The notes under the pieces: generated by a model
Databases searched by the model: none
What the model was told of the DNA's origin: nothing
The model's input: the letters and a program-made list of their open reading frames with translations, nothing else
In this document: piece after piece, positions 60,242-64,000 of the stretch
How positions within the stretch are numbered: position 1 is the first letter of the stretch
Layout: each line of letters opens with the position of its first letter
Origin: Lachnospiraceae bacterium AM93-12TA
GTDB taxonomy: Bacteria > Bacillota > Clostridia > Lachnospirales > Lachnospiraceae
NCBI GenBank assembly: GCA_027698105.1
Contig: JAQERH010000006.1
Location: forward strand, 1-64,000
Reading direction: 5' to 3'
DNA: 64,000 bases
Position numbers and translations under genes: made by a program

Positions 60242-61414
60242 ATGGAAAAATTATTTTATGAGGAACCATATCAGAAAACTTTTACAGCAGAGGTAGTTTC
60301 CTGCGTAAAAGGAAAGAAGGGATTTGAGATAGAGCTTGACCGGACTGCGTTTTATCCGGAGGGCGGCGGGCAGCCGGCTGACAGGGGAATGCTGGGAGAG
60401 GCAGAGGTTGCGGACGTACAGGAGAAAGAAGGAAGAATTCTTCATTTTACAGACAGGGAGCTTCCTGTTGGAACAGAGGTGACAGGAGTCATCGACTGGG
60501 AGGAGCGTTTTTCCAATATGCAGCAGCATTCAGGAGAACATATCGTATCCGGGCTGATTCACAGTACCTTTGGATATGACAATGTAGGCTTTCACATGGG
60601 AAAAGAGGAGATGACCATTGATTTAAATGGCCCTATGACCTGGGAACAGCTGATGGATATTGAGCGCAGGGCCAATCAGATTGTGTGGGATAATCTTCCG
60701 GTACATATTTCTTATCCGTCTCCGGAGGAGCTGGCTGAGATTCCCTACAGAAGCAAAAAGGAGCTGACTGGGCAGGTCAGGATTGTGGAGGTGCCGGGAG
60801 CAGATATCTGCGCATGCTGTGGAACCCATGTGGCCCGGACAGGAGAGATTGGCCTGATTAAGTTTTTTTCTATGATCAATTATAAAGGAGGAGTCCGTAT
60901 TTCCATGCTCTGCGGAAAAAAGGCTCTTTTGGCCTGTGAGAGAAGAGTAGAGCAGGCAGATGCCATTTCAACGCTGCTGTCTGCAAAGGTGGAGGAAATC
61001 GTGGAGGCAGTCACCCGCCAGAAGGAGGAACTGGCAGCGGAAAAGTTTTCGTCAGCAGCTCTGTCGCGGCAGCTGATGGACTTAAAGGCAGCATCCTATC
61101 CAGATTCAGAGGGAGTGCTGGCTGTTTTTGAGGAGAGCTTTTCACCGGTGCAGGTGCGCCAGTTCTGCAATCTTTTGGTGGAGACAGGAAAGGGAAGGAT
61201 TACGGCTGTATTTGGCGGAGGAAAGGAAGGATTTTCCTATGTCATGGCCAGCCAGAAGGAAAATATGCGGGAACTCAGCCGCGATTTAAACCGTGATTTA
61301 AATGGACGGGGCGGTGGCAGTGAAAAAATGGTTCAGGGAAGCCTGAGCGCATCTAAAACAGAGATTGAAGCCTGGTTTAAGCGTTTGGAAGCTGGAATGA
61401 GGCAGGACTCATAA
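60242..61414 (+). CDS. Alanyl-tRNA editing protein (AlaX-like, with DHHA1-type C-terminus)
   Basis: The 390-residue protein matches the editing part of alanyl-tRNA synthetase: FYPEGGGQPADRG, the zinc-binding HSGEH (about residues 99-103), and CACCGTHVARTGEIG (about 182-196). After a coiled-coil stretch comes a C-terminal DHHA1-like domain with GGGKEGFSYVMAS. It hydrolyses mischarged Ser- or Gly-tRNA(Ala) in trans. The ATG at 60242 is preceded by AGGAGGT (60224-60230). It is followed after 11 bp by a membrane protein gene. Confidence 0.92.
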   Translation: MEKLFYEEPYQKTFTAEVVSCVKGKKGFEIELDRTAFYPEGGGQPADRGMLGEAEVADVQEKEGRILHFTDRELPVGTEVTGVIDWEERFSNMQQHSGEHIVSGLIHSTFGYDNVGFHMGKEEMTIDLNGPMTWEQLMDIERRANQIVWDNLPVHISYPSPEELAEIPYRSKKELTGQVRIVEVPGADICACCGTHVARTGEIGLIKFFSMINYKGGVRISMLCGKKALLACERRVEQADAISTLLSAKVEEIVEAVTRQKEELAAEKFSSAALSRQLMDLKAASYPDSEGVLAVFEESFSPVQVRQFCNLLVETGKGRITAVFGGGKEGFSYVMASQKENMRELSRDLNRDLNGRGGGSEKMVQGSLSASKTEIEAWFKRLEAGMRQDS

Positions 61415-61425
61415 GAAAGGAAGCT

Positions 61426-62640
61426 ATGGAATTAAATAAAGAAAATATGAAAAAAATTATGCTGCTGATTCTGTATACCATCGTCATTTTGTCGCTGGCT
61501 TTTCATATAGAATATGCGGCGAAATTTCTGAAAACAGGACTCCAGCTTTTATTTCCATTTTTAGTGGGAACGGCGATTGCCTTTATTTTGAACGTGCCCA
61601 TGCGGTTTATTGAGACAAAGGTTTTAGGCGGGCTGCTGGGAATGAAGGAAAAAAGCAGACTGAAACGTCCAATCAGCCTTCTGCTTGCCATTTTGTTTGT
61701 CCTGGTGATTGTAGCAGTTGTCAGCCTTGTGGTAGTTCCGGAGCTGACGGGAACCTTAATAGGACTGAAACGTCTGGTGCCGGCCTTTTTTGAAAACCTC
61801 CAGATCCAGTCAGAGCGCGTATTTGCCCAGTACCCGGAGATTGTCGATTATATTAACAGTATTGAGGTGGACTGGAAAGCTTTGATGGAAGAAGTGGCCG
61901 CTTTTGTTACTGTGGGAGCTGGAAGCATTCTGTCCTCTACCGTAACGGCAGCTGTTTCTATTGCAAGCGGTCTGGCGACACTGAGTATTTCCTTTATTTT
62001 TTCGCTGTATATCCTTCTGCAGAAGGAGACTCTGGCCAGACAGTTTAAGCGTCTGTTTTATGCTTATTTTCCAGAAAAGACAGTTGACAGAGGCCTGACT
62101 GTGCTGCGCATGACAGAACGGATTTTTTCTAAGTTTTTTACAGGACAGTGCGCAGAGGCAGTCATTCTCGGCACAATGTTCTTTGTAACCCTGACTGTAC
62201 TTCGCATGCCATTTGCCCTGTTAATCGGTGTACTGATTGCTTTTACCGCCCTGATTCCTATTTTTGGCGCTTTTATCGGCTGTGCGGTGGGAATTTTCCT
62301 GATGCTGATGGTAAGCCCTGTCCAGGCGTTCTGGTTTACAATTATTTTCTTTGTACTCCAGCAGATAGAGGGCAATCTGATTTATCCTCATGTAGTAGGA
62401 GGTTCTGTGGGACTTCCTTCTATCTGGGTGCTGGCAGCTGTTTCTTTAGGCGGAAGCATGATGGGAATCGTGGGAATGCTGGTATTTATTCCGCTCTGTT
62501 CGGTAGGCTATGCGCTTTTAAAAGAAAATGTGGGACACCAGCTGGCCAGAAAACACATCAGCGGAGAGAAGACTGCTGTTCCTGTGGCGAAGCAGGAAAA
62601 AAAGCAGGAAAAGAAAACAGATTCTGAAAAAACAGATTAA
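61426..62640 (+). CDS. AI-2E family transporter-like membrane protein
   Basis: The 404-residue protein has about seven to eight hydrophobic helices and the family pattern: FLVGTAIAFILNVPMRFIE near residue 45-60 and VLIAFTALIPIFGAFIG followed by QQIEGNLIYPHVVGGSVGLP (about 305-325). The C-terminal tail is a highly charged Lys/Glu repeat (KQEKKQEKKTDSEKTD). The substrate of most family members is unknown; the name does not prove autoinducer transport. It is probably co-transcribed with the editing protein gene. Confidence 0.9.
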   Translation: MELNKENMKKIMLLILYTIVILSLAFHIEYAAKFLKTGLQLLFPFLVGTAIAFILNVPMRFIETKVLGGLLGMKEKSRLKRPISLLLAILFVLVIVAVVSLVVVPELTGTLIGLKRLVPAFFENLQIQSERVFAQYPEIVDYINSIEVDWKALMEEVAAFVTVGAGSILSSTVTAAVSIASGLATLSISFIFSLYILLQKETLARQFKRLFYAYFPEKTVDRGLTVLRMTERIFSKFFTGQCAEAVILGTMFFVTLTVLRMPFALLIGVLIAFTALIPIFGAFIGCAVGIFLMLMVSPVQAFWFTIIFFVLQQIEGNLIYPHVVGGSVGLPSIWVLAAVSLGGSMMGIVGMLVFIPLCSVGYALLKENVGHQLARKHISGEKTAVPVAKQEKKQEKKTDSEKTD

Positions 62641-62645
62641 AAGAC

Positions 62646-62694
62646 AGAAACCGGCAGCCATACATATCTTTCCTGCATGGCTGCCGGTGTTTCA
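62646..62694. terminator. Bidirectional hairpin between the AI-2E gene and the acidic small-protein gene
   Basis: CCGGCAGCCAT (62651-62661) pairs with ATGGCTGCCGG (62677-62687), with GAAA/TTTC extending the base. Read on the minus strand it is followed by CTGTCTTTT, so it mainly serves the minus-strand gene at 62709, though it can also stop the + transcript. Confidence 0.7.
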
Positions 62695-62708
62695 GGGGAC
62701 AGGACTTC

Positions 62709-62963
62709 CTAGTCAAAATCAGCGTGAAAGGTCTGTCCGCCGGAGGTAATCGTTACATAGGCCAGATTAAATTCTTCCTGCAGAACATCCACCCGGTATT
62801 CAAAGACGTCTCCATTATCCCGCTTTGACATGAACAGGTAGGATCCTTCTTCCTTGTCCTCGATTTCATCACAGATTTCATTATAAAATTCTTCACCGTC
62901 TACCGGTCCGGTGTATCCACTTTCCCGGATGGTATCTTCGATTGCTTTAAAAAACTCTTCCAT
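62709..62963 (-). CDS. Small acidic protein of unknown function
   Basis: The 84-residue protein is rich in Asp and Glu (FFKAIEDTIRESGYTG, then EFYNEICDEIEDKEEG) and has a beta-strand-like second half (YVTITSGGQTFHADFD). There is no signal peptide or membrane helix. AAAGGAGA precedes the ATG at 62963. I do not recognise its family. It is a lone minus-strand gene between two + strand units. Confidence 0.72.
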   Translation of the reverse strand: MEEFFKAIEDTIRESGYTGPVDGEEFYNEICDEIEDKEEGSYLFMSKRDNGDVFEYRVDVLQEEFNLAYVTITSGGQTFHADFD

Positions 62964-63040
62964 GGTAAATCTCCTTTTTCATTTACTTAAAATCAGTATA
63001 CAGGTCTGAACGTGTATCGTCAATCGCAGGATAAATTTAT

Positions 63041-63068
63041 TTGAAATTGCAGGCGTTTTGTGTATAAT
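63041..63068 (+). promoter_or_regulatory. Promoter of the siroheme/heme gene block
   Basis: TTGAAA (63041-63046), a 16 bp spacer and a perfect TATAAT (63063-63068), 59 bp before the start at 63128. Confidence 0.75.
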
Positions 63069-63127
63069 AGGATGAGCAAAGATGAAATGCTTCAGCGTAC
63101 ATGAAAAACGGGAAGGCGGAGAATGGC

Positions 63128-63667
63128 ATGTCATATTTTCCAATGTTTGTAGATCTTGAAAAAAAGCAGATCCTGGCAGTGGGAGCCGGAACCGTAGGAT
63201 TCAGAAGGATATCTGTACTTTTGAGTTTTGGAGCCTGTGTTACAGTGGTGGATCCGGAAAGTGTGTTTCTGGAGAAACTGGTGAAGCCTGGTGAGGAGAC
63301 ATTTTTACAGGGAGGCAGCATCTGCTGGCTGAAAGGAACCTATGAGGAATATAGGGACACTGTGCTGAGCAGACAGCCTTATTTTATGGTTCTGACCTCG
63401 ACAGGACACCCTGATACAGATAGCCAGGCGGCAGCTGATGGCAGGAGAGCAGGGGCTTTTGTCAGTATGGCCTCAGACAGAACTCAGTCCGATTTCTATT
63501 TTCCAGGAATTGCAGCAGCCGGCCCTGTAACGGCAGGCGTTACGGCAGGCGGAGAGAATCACCGCCTGGCCCGGATTGCTTCCCAGGAAGTGAGAGAACT
63601 GTTTGAAAGAAAGGCAGAGGAATGGAAACAGGCAGCAGGGGAAGATAAAAGGAGAGACAGCCAATGA
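63128..63667 (+). CDS. Precorrin-2 dehydrogenase/sirohydrochlorin ferrochelatase-like protein
   Basis: The 179-residue protein has the N-terminal NAD-binding domain of this family (YFPMFVDLEKKQILAVGAG, VTVVDPE) and the later SDFYFPG segment. The usual GGG-x-VAxRK motif reads GAGTVGFRR, and the A-T-D-D stretch with the catalytic Asp reads TSTGHPD, so activity may be altered. It would oxidise precorrin-2 to sirohydrochlorin for siroheme and cobalamin. AAGGCGGAG (63112-63120) places the start at 63128 rather than 63101. Its stop overlaps the hemC start (ATGA). Confidence 0.85.
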   Translation: MSYFPMFVDLEKKQILAVGAGTVGFRRISVLLSFGACVTVVDPESVFLEKLVKPGEETFLQGGSICWLKGTYEEYRDTVLSRQPYFMVLTSTGHPDTDSQAAADGRRAGAFVSMASDRTQSDFYFPGIAAAGPVTAGVTAGGENHRLARIASQEVRELFERKAEEWKQAAGEDKRRDSQ

Positions 63668-64000
63668 GCAGAAAAACAGTAAAAGTGGGAAGCAGGGAAA
63701 GCCGACTGGCAGTGCGTCAGACAGAGCTTGTGATGGAGGCAGTCCGGAAGGCTGATCCGAAGATAGAGACTCAGCTGATTACCATGAAGACAACAGGGGA
63801 TCGGATTTTAAACCAGGCCCTTGATAAAATAGGCGGAAAAGGTCTGTTTGTGAAAGAACTTGACAAAGCGCTTATGGAAGGAACGATAGATCTGTCTGTC
63901 CATAGCCTGAAAGATATGCCTATGGAGGTTCCAAACGAACTTCCGATTTTAGCCTGTCCGTTTGCTGAAGACAGAAGAGATGTATTGATTTTAAGAGCCG
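63664..64000 (+). CDS. hemC: Hydroxymethylbilane synthase (porphobilinogen deaminase), partial at the window edge
   Basis: The first 112 codons are visible and open. They read KVGSRESRLAVRQTELV, then TTGDRILNQALDKIGGKGLF and VHSLKDMPMEVP, all diagnostic of HemC. The enzyme polymerises four porphobilinogens into hydroxymethylbilane. The gene continues beyond 64000. It overlaps the preceding gene by four bases, so the two belong to one operon that supplies the tetrapyrrole precursor for the cobalamin genes. Confidence 0.95.
   Translation, partial: MSRKTVKVGSRESRLAVRQTELVMEAVRKADPKIETQLITMKTTGDRILNQALDKIGGKGLFVKELDKALMEGTIDLSVHSLKDMPMEVPNELPILACPFAEDRRDVLILRA

Overview
The window looks like a chromosomal segment of a Gram-positive, spore-forming Clostridia, most likely a Lachnospiraceae gut bacterium. 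The signs are an McsA-McsB-ClpC stress operon, a SspF-type small acid-soluble spore protein, HPr/Crh-like proteins, a LoaP-type NusG paralog, strong AAGGAGG ribosome binding sites and intrinsic terminators. Family and organism calls were made by reading the sequence; no database was searched.

Layout. The left edge (1-51) is the 3' end of a group II intron. Positions 80-4728 hold a stress/proteostasis operon (GntR regulator, mcsA, mcsB, clpC), followed by a small hypothetical protein, radA and tRNA-Trp. Positions 7.3-27.8 kb are housekeeping and accessory genes: a Crh-like HPr, a nuclease-helicase fusion, a divergent LysR and sigma-like pair, a histidine phosphatase, purL, a choline-binding-repeat surface protein, a membrane-anchored surface protein, an aldo/keto reductase, a broken polyphosphate:AMP phosphotransferase gene, a YhiN-type flavoprotein, cmk, ispH, rpsA and a lipoprotein.

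From 27.9 to 40.5 kb a spore gene (sspF, with a candidate sigma-G promoter) leads into a long anaerobic cobalamin operon: cbiD, cbiL, cbiF, cbiG, cbiH, a cbiJ-cbiE fusion, cbiT, cbiA, cobT, cobU, cobS, a second short cobU-like gene and cbiB. Three further cobalamin genes (cobD, cobQ/cbiP, cbiC) lie at 56.3-59.7 kb, and a siroheme/precorrin-2 dehydrogenase-like gene plus hemC begin at 63.1 kb. Together these cover most of the route from the tetrapyrrole precursors to the cobamide nucleotide loop.

Between cbiB and cobD sits a roughly 15.6 kb surface polysaccharide locus (40.5-56.2 kb). It contains a LoaP-type antiterminator, a zinc-ribbon protein, a priming sugar transferase, several glycosyltransferases, an ABC-2 exporter, UDP-galactopyranose mutase, a pyruvyltransferase-glycosyltransferase fusion, an interrupted acyltransferase, a nucleotidyltransferase and an O-antigen ligase/polymerase-like protein. 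Its middle part is visibly AT-rich, suggesting horizontal exchange.

The most interesting signal is directly in front of this locus. A strong promoter (TTGACT-17 bp-TATAAT) lies inside a 212 bp segment bounded by 34 bp perfect inverted repeats (40536-40569 and 40782-40815). Each repeat is itself an 11 bp arm, 7 bp asymmetric spacer, 11 bp arm dyad, as expected for a tyrosine-recombinase crossover site. I interpret this as an invertible (phase-variable) promoter, in the ON orientation here, that controls the polysaccharide operon. No recombinase gene is in the window.
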